Source: Stenotrophomonas maltophilia
GTDB taxonomy: Bacteria; Pseudomonadota; Gammaproteobacteria; Xanthomonadales; Xanthomonadaceae
Direction of reading: 5' to 3'
DNA length: 64,000 nucleotides
NCBI RefSeq assembly: GCF_013464485.1
Contig: NZ_RAUX01000016.1
Span: 89,935 to 153,934 of the forward strand
Numbering within the stretch: the first letter of the stretch is position 1; each line of letters starts with the position of its first letter. The notes below the pieces were generated by a model, which was not told the origin of the DNA, searched no databases, and saw nothing but the letters and a program-made list of their open reading frames with translations. Shown piece by piece: positions 1 to 8,799 of this stretch. Position numbers and translations under genes: made by a program.

Positions 1-119
1 TTTTTCCCGGCGCAGGCGTGGTGCTGTGCACAACCTGCAGCACGAAGTGCCTGTTGGCGCAAGTCCTAGGGGCCTCCGTGGGCTGCCGCTATCATGCCGG
101 AAGACCTTTGGAGTGACCG

Positions 120-1124
120 ATGACGGCTGTGCCCGCCCCTGTTTCCTCGACCGCGGCCGGCGCACTGTCGGCGTTCCTGCGTGGCGTCGAACGCCGCGCC
201 CTGGTGGTGGCTGAACTGCAGTGTGGCGATGCCGCACGCGCCGAGCAGACCCTGGTGGCGGTAATGCGCGCCTTTGCCGCCGTCGCCAGCGACCTGCCCA
301 TGGCGCAATGGCCGACCCGCTTCTGGACCCTGCTGGGCCAGCGCCAGGCGCTGCGCGAACCGGCGGGCGGGCAGTGGGCTCCGCCGTTGGCCGCACTGGG
401 CGAGATGGAGCCGCTGCCGCGCCTGGCGCTCCTGCTGCGGGTGGGCGGCAGCCTGGACGAGGGCATTGCCATGCGCGTGCTCGACCAGGACGAGTCGGGC
501 TACCAGCACCTGCTGGCCGATGCCTGCCCCCGCGACGCACAGGGCCAGCCCGATGCATCCGCCTGGCGCCAGCTGGCCGAACAGGTGCAGCTGCGTATCC
601 GCGACCTGCCGGCCAAACGCCTGCAGCAGCTTCAGCAGCCAGCCGCGCCGGCCGGCGGCAATGAAGCGCCCACTTCCAGTTGGCGCGCCCCGCAGCGCGA
701 TGAACGTGCGGCCACTCCTGGCAAGCGGCGGCGTCCGAATGCCAAGTCACGCTGGCGCGGCCCGCTGATCCTGCTGGTGACCGTGGCCGTGCTGCTGGTT
801 GCCGCGCTGGGCTGGCGCCACTGGCAGGGCCGTTCGTTCGACAGTGATGCACCGTTGCCGGAAGGCGTGGTGGGCGAGGCCGGTCCGGTGACCGTGGAAG
901 CCCTTCCGCCAAGCAAGGTCGACGCCACGCCGGATGCGACCCCAGCCCAGGCCACCGATGACGCCGCCATGCTGGCAGACCGTGATTACCCCTTGGTAGC
1001 CGATGCCGATCTGTATGCCTGGACCGCCGCCGGCGGACCACTGCCGATGGATGAATCGCAATCCAAGCCGAGCCGGCCCGAGCCGGCCAGCGCCACGCTG
1101 GAAACCGCTGCTGCCGATGAATAA
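120..1124 (+). CDS. Membrane protein with degenerate sigma-factor-like N-terminus
   Basis: This 334-residue protein has no signal peptide. Residues about 15-80 (FLRGVERRALVVAELQCGD and following) recall the N-terminal region of ECF sigma factors, but no region 4 helix-turn-helix follows. Instead there is a charged linker with a basic patch (KRRRPNAKSRWR) and one membrane helix at about 214-232, so the N-terminus should be cytoplasmic and the acidic, Pro/Ala-rich C-terminus periplasmic. The start is supported by GGAG just upstream. It overlaps the next gene by 8 bases (ATGAATAA), which suggests translational coupling. Function is unknown; a membrane-bound partner for regulatory or envelope proteins is only inference. 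The 119 bases before it show no gene I can support. Confidence 0.75.
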   Translation: MTAVPAPVSSTAAGALSAFLRGVERRALVVAELQCGDAARAEQTLVAVMRAFAAVASDLPMAQWPTRFWTLLGQRQALREPAGGQWAPPLAALGEMEPLPRLALLLRVGGSLDEGIAMRVLDQDESGYQHLLADACPRDAQGQPDASAWRQLAEQVQLRIRDLPAKRLQQLQQPAAPAGGNEAPTSSWRAPQRDERAATPGKRRRPNAKSRWRGPLILLVTVAVLLVAALGWRHWQGRSFDSDAPLPEGVVGEAGPVTVEALPPSKVDATPDATPAQATDDAAMLADRDYPLVADADLYAWTAAGGPLPMDESQSKPSRPEPASATLETAAADE

Positions 1125-1692
1125 GACCGTGTTCGCCAGCGTGCTGCTGGCCCTGCCGTTGTCGCTTTCGGCCGCGCCGCAGACCTTGAACGTACCGTTA
1201 CCGCCAGCATCGGCGGGGGGCGAGGCGTACGCTCTGGCTCCTGCCGCTGCGCCGTCGGCATTCACACAGCTGGACGCCCAGCAGCAGCGCCAGCGTCGCG
1301 CCGACTACGCGGCCTGGCGCGCCCTGCCGGAGGGCGAGCGCGAGCGGATCCGCCAGGCCGCTGCGCGATTCAATGCGCTGCCGGCCGACCAGCAGCAGCG
1401 CCTGCGCCAGCAGTTCCAGGCACAGGACCAGGCATTCCGCGAAGGCTGGCGGCTGGGCCCGCAGCTGGGCCTGGAATTCCCCAAACTGCATGGCCTGTTT
1501 GGCTTCGTCCCGCCGGAACAGCGCGAGGCCGCGCTGGCCGTGCTGCGCCAGCTCAGCCCGGCGCAGCTGGCCCAGCTGGCCCTGGTTGCGCAGCGCACTC
1601 CGCCGCAGGAGCGCGACACGGTGCGAAGCGCGTTCCTCGCCGTGCCGGCCGCCGAGCGCGACACCTGGCTCAAGCGCCAGGCGGGTCAGTAA
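1117..1692 (+). CDS. DUF3106 domain protein, exported
   Basis: A 191-residue protein beginning MNKTVFASVLLALPLSLSAA, a clear Sec signal peptide. The ATG lies inside the last codons of the upstream gene, so the longer reading frame to the left is not used. The mature part is rich in Arg, Gln and Leu and has repeated W-R-x-L-P-x-x-E-R-E-R-I and L-P-x-x-Q-Q-x-R-L-R-Q segments, the pattern of DUF3106. The family is periplasmic and of unknown function; the helical Q/R-rich repeats resemble periplasmic adaptor or chaperone-like proteins, which is inference. It almost certainly works with the upstream membrane protein because the two overlap by 8 bases. Confidence 0.8.
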   Translation: MNKTVFASVLLALPLSLSAAPQTLNVPLPPASAGGEAYALAPAAAPSAFTQLDAQQQRQRRADYAAWRALPEGERERIRQAAARFNALPADQQQRLRQQFQAQDQAFREGWRLGPQLGLEFPKLHGLFGFVPPEQREAALAVLRQLSPAQLAQLALVAQRTPPQERDTVRSAFLAVPAAERDTWLKRQAGQ

Positions 1693-1741
1693 ACCCGAAG
1701 GCGTAGCGTCGGCGGGTAGCGTCGATGGCTAGCGTCGATGG

Positions 1742-1860
1742 GTAGAGTCGACTGTCAGTCGACTTCCGCGCGCAGCGCGGGGTTTTCGCGGCGTGATGGA
1801 AGAGCAGTCGGCCCAAAGCGCAGTCGACCAAAAGCGCAGTCGACTAACAGTCGACTCTAC
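1742..1860. repeat. SMAG/REP element pair (GTAG stem-loops)
   Basis: Two inverted copies of a GTAG-headed stem-loop. The left copy (1742-1764) has head GTAG and arms AGTCGACT/AGTCGACT; the right copy (1838-1860) is the same in reverse, ending in CTAC. They are preceded by three degenerate copies of GTAGCGTCG at about 1702-1740. This layout matches the SMAG REP dimers of S. maltophilia. The 300-base gap between the DUF3106 and MATE genes (1693-1992) holds this element and no gene that I can support. Confidence 0.85.
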
Positions 1861-1992
1861 CGCAGCGAGGCCTGCCGGAACCCGGCATTCACGCCATGTC
1901 ATGGGAATGCGTGCGCTGCACGCGTAAGATGACCGGCCGCAACCCGGTGCCTGTGCCCTTCGCGCGCAACCGTAGTTCGCGTCAAGCACCTT

Positions 1993-3357
1993 ATGTCTAC
2001 TGCAACCTCCACGCCGCGCTTCAGCAAGGAAGTCGGCGCCACCGGTCTGCTCGCCCTGCCGCTTGTGCTCGGGCATGTGTCCACCGGTCTGATCTCCTTC
2101 GTCGACAACGTCATTGCCGGCCACCACGCCACGGCCACCCTTGCCGCGGTCACCATCGGCACGGCGCTGTTGTGGCTGCCGATGCTGATTCCGATCGGCA
2201 CGCTCATTTCGCTTACCGCGTCGGTGTCGCAGCTGCATGGCGCTGGCCGCGAGCGCGAGATCGGCCCGCTGTTCCGCCAGGCGCTGTGGCTGGCGCTGGG
2301 CCTGGGCCTGATCATGTTCACCTTCCTCACGGTGGTGCCGCCGCTGCTCCCGGCCTTCGGCATCGCGCCGGACATCGTGCCGGGGGCGACCGCGTTCCTG
2401 CATGCGGTGCGCTGGGGCGGCCCGGCGCTGACCCTGTACTTCTGCATGCGCTACCTCAGTGAGGGCATGCACTGGACGCTGCCGACCATGCTGCTCGGCT
2501 TCGGCGGCCTGCTGGTGCTGGCGCCGATGGGCTATGTACTGGCCAACGGCAAGCTCGGTTTCCCGGAAATGGGTGCCGAGGGCCTCGGCATTGCCTCGGC
2601 AGTGATGATGTGGCTGCAGGCCATCGCTTTCGCCACCTACCTGTGGTTCACCAAGCGTTTCGCCCACCTGCAGCTGTTCTCGCACTTCGAGGGGCCGCGC
2701 TGGAAGGCGATCTGGGAGCTGCTGCGTACCGGCCTGCCGATCGGCATCACCGTGCTGATGGAGGGCGGCCTGTTCATCGTCACTGCGCTGCTGATCGGCC
2801 GCCTCGGTGCCAATGAAGCGGCCGCGCACCAGATCGCGATCAACGTCGCGCAGCTGTGCTTCATGATCCCGATGGGTGTGGCCGAGGCCACCACCGTGCG
2901 TGTCGGCCATGCGGTCGGCCGTGGCGATGGCTTCGGTGTACGGCGTGCGGCCTGGGCTGGCTACGCGATCATCATGGGTACGCAGACGTTGTCGGCGGCG
3001 GTGCTGCTGTTCGGCCACGATGCCATCGTCGGTGTCTACACCAACGACCTGGCCGTGGCCGGCCTGGCCTCGACGCTGCTGCTGTATGCGGCCACCTTCC
3101 AGTTCCCGGATGGCATCCAGGTACTGTCGGCCGGTGCGCTGCGAGGCCTGAAGGACACCCGGGTACCGATGTTCATCGCCATGTTCGCTTACTGGGGCCT
3201 GGGCATGCCGCTTGGCGCCGGGCTCGGCCTGGGTATGGGCATGGGCCCGCAGGGCATGTGGATCGGCCTGATCGTCGGCTTGACCGCTGCGGCGATCCTG
3301 ATGGGCTGGCGCCTGCGCCGCAGCAGCCAGCGCATCGGGCAATCCGCGCTGCCCTGA
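1993..3357 (+). CDS. MATE family multidrug efflux transporter
   Basis: A 454-residue polytopic membrane protein with about twelve hydrophobic helices arranged as two homologous MatE halves, the family's normal size. Typical motifs are visible: LPLVLGHVSTGLISFVDNVIAG near the start, FCMRYLSEG in the first half and GANEAAAHQIAINVAQLCFMIP in the second. MATE proteins such as NorM/MdtK export cationic drugs and metabolites using a sodium or proton gradient across the inner membrane. It stands alone, preceded by the SMAG repeats, with no regulator beside it. The substrate cannot be told from sequence. Confidence 0.93.
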   Translation: MSTATSTPRFSKEVGATGLLALPLVLGHVSTGLISFVDNVIAGHHATATLAAVTIGTALLWLPMLIPIGTLISLTASVSQLHGAGREREIGPLFRQALWLALGLGLIMFTFLTVVPPLLPAFGIAPDIVPGATAFLHAVRWGGPALTLYFCMRYLSEGMHWTLPTMLLGFGGLLVLAPMGYVLANGKLGFPEMGAEGLGIASAVMMWLQAIAFATYLWFTKRFAHLQLFSHFEGPRWKAIWELLRTGLPIGITVLMEGGLFIVTALLIGRLGANEAAAHQIAINVAQLCFMIPMGVAEATTVRVGHAVGRGDGFGVRRAAWAGYAIIMGTQTLSAAVLLFGHDAIVGVYTNDLAVAGLASTLLLYAATFQFPDGIQVLSAGALRGLKDTRVPMFIAMFAYWGLGMPLGAGLGLGMGMGPQGMWIGLIVGLTAAAILMGWRLRRSSQRIGQSALP

Positions 3358-3472
3358 TCTTCCCGCCCGCCACGCTCACCCGTGACGGGCGATCCCCTGA
3401 CTTGTGTCCGATGCCGCATCACGCGGCACCGGCTATGCTGGTATCACGGCAAAAAGCCATCCGGAGCGCTCC

Positions 3473-5395
3473 ATGAATCAACCCGTGCCCCCGCTGCCCC
3501 CGGCGCGTCGCAACCCCGTCGCCAGTTTCTTCATCGGGCTGTGGGACGTGATGAATTTCACCCGCCGGTTGATCCTCAACCTGGTGTTCTTCGGCCTGCT
3601 GTTCCTGCTGCTGGTGATGTTCGTCATCGCCGCCGGCATGGGCGCCGGTGCCAGCAAATCGCTGCAGGACCGCACCACCCTGGTGATCGCGCCGGAAGGC
3701 CGCCTGGTCGAGCAGTTCAGCGCTGATCCGGTCAGCCGTGCGCTGGCCAAGGCGGTGGGCGACAACGGCGCCGAAGAGATCCAGCTGCGCGACCTGCTGC
3801 GGGTGATCGAGTCGGCCAAGGAAGACAAGAAGATCGAGCGCGTGGTGCTGGAGCTGGACAAGCTGCAGCCGTCGGGCTTCGCCTCGCTGCGTGAAGTGGC
3901 CGCGGCGCTGCAGGACCTTCGTGCGTCCGGCAAGCAGCTGGTGGCCTACAGCGAGAGCATGGGCCAGTCGCAGTACCTGCTGGCCGCACAGGCCGACGAG
4001 GTCTACCTGGATCCGATGGGCTCGGTGGTGCTCGAGGGCCTGGGCCGCTACCGCCAGTACTTCCGCACCGGCCTGCAGGAAAAGCTGGGCGTGGACGTGC
4101 ACCTGTTCAAGGTGGGCGAATACAAGTCTGCCGCAGAACCGTACGTGCTCGACGCCGCCTCGCCGGCCTCCAAGGAAGCCGACCTGTTCTGGATGAACGA
4201 CGTGTGGCAGCGCTACCTGGCCGACATCGCCAAGGCCCGCCGCCTGGATCCGGCGCAGCTGGCCGCCGGCATCGACACGCTGCCGGAAGGCGTCGCCGCT
4301 GCCGGTGGCGACCTGGCCAAGTTCGCCCTGCAGCAGAAGCTGGTGACTGCACTGAAGACCCGCGAGGAATTCGAGGATCTGATGATCGAGCGCGGCGTGG
4401 CCGATGACGATGCCGACGGCGGTTTCCGCAACGTCGACTTCGGCACCTACCTGGGCCAGCTCGACGCGCGGCGCAACCCGGTCGACAACCGTCCGCAGGT
4501 AGCAGTGGTGGTGGCCGCCGGCGAGATCAGTGGCGGCGACCTGCCGGCCGGGCGCATCGGTGGCGAGTCGACCTCGGCGCTGCTGCGCGCCGCGCGCGAC
4601 GACGAGAACGTGAAGGCCGTGGTGCTGCGCGTCGATTCGCCGGGTGGCGAAGTGTTCGCCTCCGAGCAGATCCGCCGCGAAGTGGTGGCCCTGCAGGCCG
4701 CCGGCAAGCCGGTGGTGGTGTCGATGGGTGATCTGGCCGCCTCCGGTGGCTACTGGATCAGCATGAACGCGGACCGCATCTATGCCGATCCGTCGACCAT
4801 CACCGGTTCGATCGGCATCTTCGGCATGGTTCCGAACTTCAGCCGCGCACTGGACAAGATCGGCGTGCACACTGATGGTGTCGGTACAACGCGCTTCGCC
4901 GGTGCATTCGATGTCACCCGCCCGATGGATCCGGCCGTGGGCCAGGTCATCCAGACGGTGATCAACAAGGGCTATGCCGACTTCACCGGTCGCGTTGCCG
5001 ACGCCCGCAAGAAGCCGGTCGAAGCCGTCGATGAGGTGGCCCGTGGCCGCGTGTGGAGCGGTGCGCAGGCCAAGGAACGTGGTCTGGTCGATGCCTTCGG
5101 TGGCTTGAAGGATGCGGTGGCCGACGCCGCCAGCCGTGCCAAGCTGGGCAAGGCCGATGCTTACCGCGTGCGCTACATCGAGAAGGCGGCGACGCCGTTC
5201 GCGCAGTTCGTCAGCGGTTTCGCCGGCAGCCATGCCGGTGCCTGGATGCTGTCCGACTCGGGCATGGCGCGGATGATGCTGGCACGCACGATGCCGGAAG
5301 TGGATACGCAGCTGCGCTTCGTCGAGAACGCGGCCCGCGAGAAAGGCAACGGCGCGCCGGTGAAGGCGCTGGCGTACTGCTTCTGCGGGTTCTGA
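3473..5395 (+). CDS. sppA: Signal peptide peptidase SppA, 67K type
   Basis: A 640-residue inner-membrane serine protease that degrades cleaved signal peptides. One membrane anchor lies at about residues 38-60, followed by two tandem S49 domains as in the E. coli enzyme. The Ser/Lys dyad is visible: Lys218 in FKVGEYKSAAEPYVLD of the first domain and Ser424 in DLAASGGYWIS of the second, equivalent to E. coli Lys209 and Ser409. I chose the ATG at 3473 (MNQPVPPLPPARR) because the upstream extension lacks a membrane-protein character. The gene is followed by a REP hairpin and a strong inverted repeat, so it looks monocistronic. The C-terminus ends in an odd Cys-rich tail (YCFCGF). Confidence 0.95.
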   Translation: MNQPVPPLPPARRNPVASFFIGLWDVMNFTRRLILNLVFFGLLFLLLVMFVIAAGMGAGASKSLQDRTTLVIAPEGRLVEQFSADPVSRALAKAVGDNGAEEIQLRDLLRVIESAKEDKKIERVVLELDKLQPSGFASLREVAAALQDLRASGKQLVAYSESMGQSQYLLAAQADEVYLDPMGSVVLEGLGRYRQYFRTGLQEKLGVDVHLFKVGEYKSAAEPYVLDAASPASKEADLFWMNDVWQRYLADIAKARRLDPAQLAAGIDTLPEGVAAAGGDLAKFALQQKLVTALKTREEFEDLMIERGVADDDADGGFRNVDFGTYLGQLDARRNPVDNRPQVAVVVAAGEISGGDLPAGRIGGESTSALLRAARDDENVKAVVLRVDSPGGEVFASEQIRREVVALQAAGKPVVVSMGDLAASGGYWISMNADRIYADPSTITGSIGIFGMVPNFSRALDKIGVHTDGVGTTRFAGAFDVTRPMDPAVGQVIQTVINKGYADFTGRVADARKKPVEAVDEVARGRVWSGAQAKERGLVDAFGGLKDAVADAASRAKLGKADAYRVRYIEKAATPFAQFVSGFAGSHAGAWMLSDSGMARMMLARTMPEVDTQLRFVENAAREKGNGAPVKALAYCFCGF

Positions 5396-5404
5396 TCGGA
5401 AGCC

Positions 5405-5423
5405 ATCCACGCGTGGCGTGGAT
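5405..5423 (-). repeat. Single REP-like hairpin
   Basis: A perfect 8-bp hairpin, ATCCACGC/GCGTGGAT with a 3-base loop, ten bases after the sppA stop. The same stem occurs at 8833-8851 and 24130-24148, there headed by GTAG; here the head on the minus strand reads GTTG, so this looks like a decayed SMAG monomer. Confidence 0.7.
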
Positions 5424-5428
5424 CAACT

Positions 5429-5464
5429 GGACACGCCCGGCCCCGGCCGGGCGTGTCCGTTTAC
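5429..5464. terminator. Strong hairpin, probable bidirectional terminator
   Basis: A perfect 14-bp stem GGACACGCCCGGCC (5429-5442) with its complement at 5445-5458 and a 2-base loop, followed by GTTTA. It lies between the convergent sppA and lipoprotein genes. The U-tract is short, so terminator function is likely but not certain. Confidence 0.65.
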
Positions 5465-5468
5465 GGGG

Positions 5469-5681
5469 CTACCGCGTGGCGTCAGCCTCGGCCTTGCGCT
5501 CGCGCGCTGCAGCATCGTCCACGGTCTTCTGCACACCCTTGGCGCGGTCCAGCGGCTCATGCGTCGCACGCGCCATTGCCTGCGGAGCCGGTGGCTTTTC
5601 CGGGTTCGGCGTCGGCGGTCGCTGGCAGGCCGCCAGCAGCATGCCGGTCAGCAGGGACGTGGGCAGGATCAGGATGCGCAT
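5469..5681 (-). CDS. Small lipoprotein
   Basis: A 70-residue protein, MRILILPTSLLTGMLLAACQ..., with a lipobox (LLAAC) that gives a lipidated Cys at residue 19. The mature part is short, Pro-rich at first (RPPTPNPEKPPAP) and then charged and helical (LDRAKGVQKTVDDAAARERKAEADA). The amphipathic C-terminus resembles small entericidin-like or Lpp-like lipoproteins only in general character. Function unknown. It is convergent with sppA and its promoter must lie in the 111 bases before the divergent SDR gene. Confidence 0.75.
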   Translation of the reverse strand: MRILILPTSLLTGMLLAACQRPPTPNPEKPPAPQAMARATHEPLDRAKGVQKTVDDAAARERKAEADATR

Positions 5682-5792
5682 GGCGGCACTCCGTGATGGG
5701 CGTGCGGGTAGTGTCGCATCCCCGGCAGGCAGCCGCTGTGAGCGCGTATCCTTGCCGCATCGAAACACAGCGGGCGCGGCCCCGGAGGATAC

Positions 5793-6569
5793 ATGACCCA
5801 GCAACGGTGGCGCCTGGACGGCCAGACCGCCCTGATCACCGGTGCCAGCGCCGGCATCGGCCTGGCCATCGCGCATGAACTGGCTGGCCTTGGCGCCGAC
5901 CTGATGATCGTCGGGCGCGATATCGACATGCTGGAGACCGCGCGCGACGAGCTGCTGGACGTGCATCCTCAGATGCAGGTGCATGCGCTGGCCGCCGATG
6001 TCTCCGATGACGAAGACCGCCGGCAGATTCTCGACTGGGTGGAAGACCACAGCGATGGCCTGCACATCCTGGTCAACAACGCCGGCGGCAACATCACCCG
6101 GCCCGCGACCGAGTACTCCGAGGACGAATGGCGCAACATCTTCGAGACCAACCTGTTCTCGGCGTTCGAACTGTCGCGCTATGCGCATCCACTGCTGGCA
6201 CGTCACGCGTCCTCGTCCATCGTCAACGTCGGCAGCGTGTCCGGCTTGACCCACGTGCGCAGTGGCGTGGTCTACGGCATGACCAAGGCCGCGATGCACC
6301 AGATGACCCGCAATCTGGCCGTGGAGTGGGCCGAGGATGGAATCCGGGTCAATGCCGTGGCGCCGTGGTACATCCGCACGCGGCGGACCTCCGGTCCGTT
6401 GTCTGACCCGGATTACTACGAGGAAGTGATCAACCGCACGCCGATGCGCCGCATTGGCGAGCCGGAGGAAGTGGCCGCCGCGGTGGGCTTCCTGTGCCTG
6501 CCGGCAGCTAGCTATGTCACCGGAGAGTGCATCGCGGTGGATGGCGGGTTCCTGCGCTACGGGTTCTGA
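5793..6569 (+). CDS. SDR family oxidoreductase (tropinone reductase-like)
   Basis: A 258-residue classical short-chain dehydrogenase/reductase. The NAD(P)-binding TGASAGIG motif is at residues 16-23, NNAGG at about 95-99, a catalytic Ser in NVGSVSG at about 148, and the YxxxK pair is Tyr161/Lys165 in YGMTKAA. The C-terminus (MRRIGEPEEVAAAVGFLCLPAASYVTGE and an ending VDGGFLRYGF) is that of tropinone-reductase-like SDRs. A good GGAGG ribosome site precedes the ATG. The substrate is unknown; the gene stands alone between the lipoprotein and a SMAG pair. Confidence 0.92.
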   Translation: MTQQRWRLDGQTALITGASAGIGLAIAHELAGLGADLMIVGRDIDMLETARDELLDVHPQMQVHALAADVSDDEDRRQILDWVEDHSDGLHILVNNAGGNITRPATEYSEDEWRNIFETNLFSAFELSRYAHPLLARHASSSIVNVGSVSGLTHVRSGVVYGMTKAAMHQMTRNLAVEWAEDGIRVNAVAPWYIRTRRTSGPLSDPDYYEEVINRTPMRRIGEPEEVAAAVGFLCLPAASYVTGECIAVDGGFLRYGF

Positions 6570-6579
6570 TCGCTCTGCT

Positions 6580-6642
6580 GTAGAGCCGAGCCCATGCTCG
6601 GCTGCACTCCGCCGACGGCAGCCGAGCATGGCTCGGCTCTAC
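6580..6642. repeat. SMAG/REP element pair
   Basis: Two facing GTAG stem-loops: 6580-6603 with arms AGCCGAGC/GCTCGGCT and its inverted partner 6620-6642 ending in CTAC. The pair is 10 bases after the SDR stop and can fold as one long cruciform. The stem sequence differs from the pair at 1742 but matches the pair at 24071. Confidence 0.88.
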
Positions 6643-6683
6643 AACAGATCCACCCCTTGGCTGGTGCGGCCATGCCGCCGCTG

Positions 6684-7418
6684 TCATCCCGGCACCGGGC
6701 AGTTGCTGGCCTCCAGCACCCCCTGCAGCCGCTCGCGCTCGCCTTGGGCATGTTCGCGGTTCTCCGGGGCGGCGAAGCGCTCGCGGCCGCGTGCGTCGCG
6801 AAAGCGCTGCTGCCAGCTGCCACAGCGCTGCGCTTCGGGAAGCTCCTCGCAGCGGTCACGCACCACTTCGCAGCTGGCTGCATTTACCGGCGTGACGCCG
6901 CCCAGGCCCTGCACCGTCATCAGTTCGCAGCGGTCCGGCGCGGCCTCATACTCGTGCAGGTAGCCGCCCCCCTGGTTGTCGGTGCACTGGAAGATCGGGG
7001 GAAGGGGAGGCTTCGGTGGTCCGTCGCTGGCGGCATGGGTATCGGCATCGCGGCGCAGTGCGGCGCTGTCGAGGATCTGGTTGCCCCCCTCGGCTTCAAC
7101 CATGCCGGCTTCCATGATGGTGCGCCCTTCGTCCGCACGCCGTGGCGCTGTCGTGGTGGCAGGCGGCGTGACGGGTCCGGTTGGCCCGGACACCACTGCG
7201 GGAACGGGATCCTGCACCGGAGATGGTTCGACCCCGGCCGGCTGGCTGCTGTCCAGCGCGGGTACGCGCAGCACCTGCTGCTTGCTGCCGGTGGGACAGG
7301 GCGTGCGTTGCAGGGTGGGGACATCGCTGCTGCCGTTGGTGCAGCGGTAGATCACGCCTTCCTCGGCCATTGCAGTGCCGGGCAGCAACACCAAGGCCAG
7401 CCAGATCAGTCTTCTCAT
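6684..7418 (-). CDS. DUF4124 domain protein, exported
   Basis: A 244-residue protein starting MRRLIWLALVLLPGTAMAEE, a signal peptide. The DUF4124 module follows at once (VIYRCTNGSSDVPTLQRTPC), a short beta fold with conserved Cys residues often found in periplasmic proteins of gammaproteobacteria. A Pro/Thr-rich linker leads to a C-terminal part with further Cys pairs (FQCTDNQGGGYLHEYEAAPDRCE, CEELPEAQRCGSW) that may form disulfides. No enzymatic motif is seen. The next gene upstream encodes a second DUF4124 protein 22 bases away, so the two are likely co-transcribed paralogues. Role unknown. Confidence 0.8.
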   Translation of the reverse strand: MRRLIWLALVLLPGTAMAEEGVIYRCTNGSSDVPTLQRTPCPTGSKQQVLRVPALDSSQPAGVEPSPVQDPVPAVVSGPTGPVTPPATTTAPRRADEGRTIMEAGMVEAEGGNQILDSAALRRDADTHAASDGPPKPPLPPIFQCTDNQGGGYLHEYEAAPDRCELMTVQGLGGVTPVNAASCEVVRDRCEELPEAQRCGSWQQRFRDARGRERFAAPENREHAQGERERLQGVLEASNCPVPG

Positions 7419-7440
7419 GCGCACAGCGTACAGGCTGCGC

Positions 7441-8118
7441 TCAGCGCTCGCAGTCTCGTGACAGGCGCGCGTCGATGCCGCGCTGTTCCCTGCTGATGGC
7501 CGTGCGTTCGCTTTGCAGCGCGCTGTTGTAGCGGCGGTCAAGTTCCCAGCGACGATCGCGCAGGCGTGCGCAGACCTCCTGCGGTGGCAGTGCATGGCAG
7601 CTGTCACGGACCAGCACGCTGCCGGCCGGGACCTGCACGCCCATGCCTATCGGAGGCGGGCGATGGCCCGCCCCTTCGCCGATCGGCGTACCAATGGCCG
7701 GCCGCGGTCCCGGATAGGCAGGGCCGTGATGCCCACGTGGCAGCCAGACGCTGGTCCACAACGGTACCCAGCGTGGATTACCTTCGTTGTTGTCGCTGGT
7801 ATAACGGCGGCCGTCTTCGCTCACGCATTCGTACATCGGCTGCGGCGGCTGGATGTAGACGTGGCGCACTTCGCGCTCGCGGATGACCGGCGCTTCGCTG
7901 GGCAGCGATGGTGGGGCGCCGCTGCGCACCACCTGCGGAGCGGAATCACGCGGGCGTTGCAGGTCGCGTATTTCTTGGCGACCACTGTTGCACGGCTTGT
8001 CCTGCAGGGCGATGGCACCATTGCTGGCAACGCACCGGTAGACCCGAACGTCTTCGGCGGCTGGCGCCGTCCACGGCAGCAGCAGGCTCAGGCTCAGGGC
8101 GGCGCGCAGCAGGGTCAT
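7441..8118 (-). CDS. DUF4124 domain protein, exported (paralogue)
   Basis: A 225-residue protein with signal peptide MTLLRAALSLSLLLPWTAPAAE, then a DUF4124 module (VYRCVASNGAIALQDKPC) and a second Cys-bearing segment (MYECVSEDGRRYTSDN). The C-terminal part has DSCHALPPQEVCARLRDRRWELDRRYNSA, a helix with a Cys pair close to that of its neighbour. Gene order (this gene first, then the 6684-7418 gene) suggests a two-gene operon of cell-envelope proteins. The start at 8118 was chosen because the signal peptide begins there. No function can be assigned. Confidence 0.8.
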   Translation of the reverse strand: MTLLRAALSLSLLLPWTAPAAEDVRVYRCVASNGAIALQDKPCNSGRQEIRDLQRPRDSAPQVVRSGAPPSLPSEAPVIREREVRHVYIQPPQPMYECVSEDGRRYTSDNNEGNPRWVPLWTSVWLPRGHHGPAYPGPRPAIGTPIGEGAGHRPPPIGMGVQVPAGSVLVRDSCHALPPQEVCARLRDRRWELDRRYNSALQSERTAISREQRGIDARLSRDCER

Positions 8119-8161
8119 GGCGGCAGAGTGCGTGATTGTCCGGGGCAGCGCAATCGCAGGC

Positions 8162-8722
8162 TCAGGAGCGCAGTACGTTGCCGCTGAGCGCGTCGCGGAT
8201 GGGCGTGGGTTGGGCCAGGCCACCGGTCTGCCCATCGAGGATGCCGTCGAGCAGGCGCAGCAGACGCGGATCCAGTTCCTCGCGGTGGCGTGCCGGGGGC
8301 TCACCGGCCAGGTTGGCGCTGGTGGAGACCAGCGGGCCGCCCCAGGCGCGGCAGAGTTCGGCCACCAGCGGGTGTGCGCTTATGCGCACCGCGATACCAC
8401 TGTGTTCACCAGTGACCCAAGGCTGCGCACGCGGGCCGGCGGGCAGGATCCATGTATTGGCGCCGGGCCAGCTGGCCAGCACCGCACGCTGGCGTGCGTC
8501 CGGCAGGGCCTGCAGGCGCACCCAGCCTTCCAGCTGCGGCAGCTCGGCGGCGACCAGGATCATGCCCTTCTCGATCGGGCGCTGCTTCAGCCGCAGCACC
8601 ATGTGCACGGCGGCTTCGTGCGAAGGATCGCAGCCCAGGCCCCAGACCGCTTCGGTCGGGTAGGCAATCACGCCGCCCGCGCGGAGCGTGGCGACAGCGG
8701 AATCCAGGGTGAGTTCTTTCAT
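8162..8722 (-). CDS. tsaC: Threonylcarbamoyl-AMP synthase, Sua5/YrdC family
   Basis: A 186-residue protein that makes threonylcarbamoyl-AMP from threonine, bicarbonate and ATP, the first step of t6A37 tRNA modification. The YrdC fold motifs are seen: GGVIAYPTEAVWGLGCDP near the start, LRLKQRP in the middle (KRxxxKP type binding segment) and GGPLVSTSANLAGEPP towards the C-terminus. The length is that of the short TsaC type without the Sua5 C-terminal domain. It lies downstream of topA on the same strand, a neighbourhood (dprA-smg-topA-tsaC) common in gammaproteobacteria. Confidence 0.93.
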   Translation of the reverse strand: MKELTLDSAVATLRAGGVIAYPTEAVWGLGCDPSHEAAVHMVLRLKQRPIEKGMILVAAELPQLEGWVRLQALPDARQRAVLASWPGANTWILPAGPRAQPWVTGEHSGIAVRISAHPLVAELCRAWGGPLVSTSANLAGEPPARHREELDPRLLRLLDGILDGQTGGLAQPTPIRDALSGNVLRS

Positions 8723-8799
8723 GGCGGCGACCGGCCCGGCGTGGAGCTTCATTATCCCCCCGCCGCGTGCAGATGGGGTGGAACCTGCAACCCGGGTGG

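Noticed and set aside
3419-5410. A long reading frame opposite sppA
   Set aside because: The sense strand carries a complete two-domain protease with its catalytic dyad; the antisense frame has no recognisable motif.
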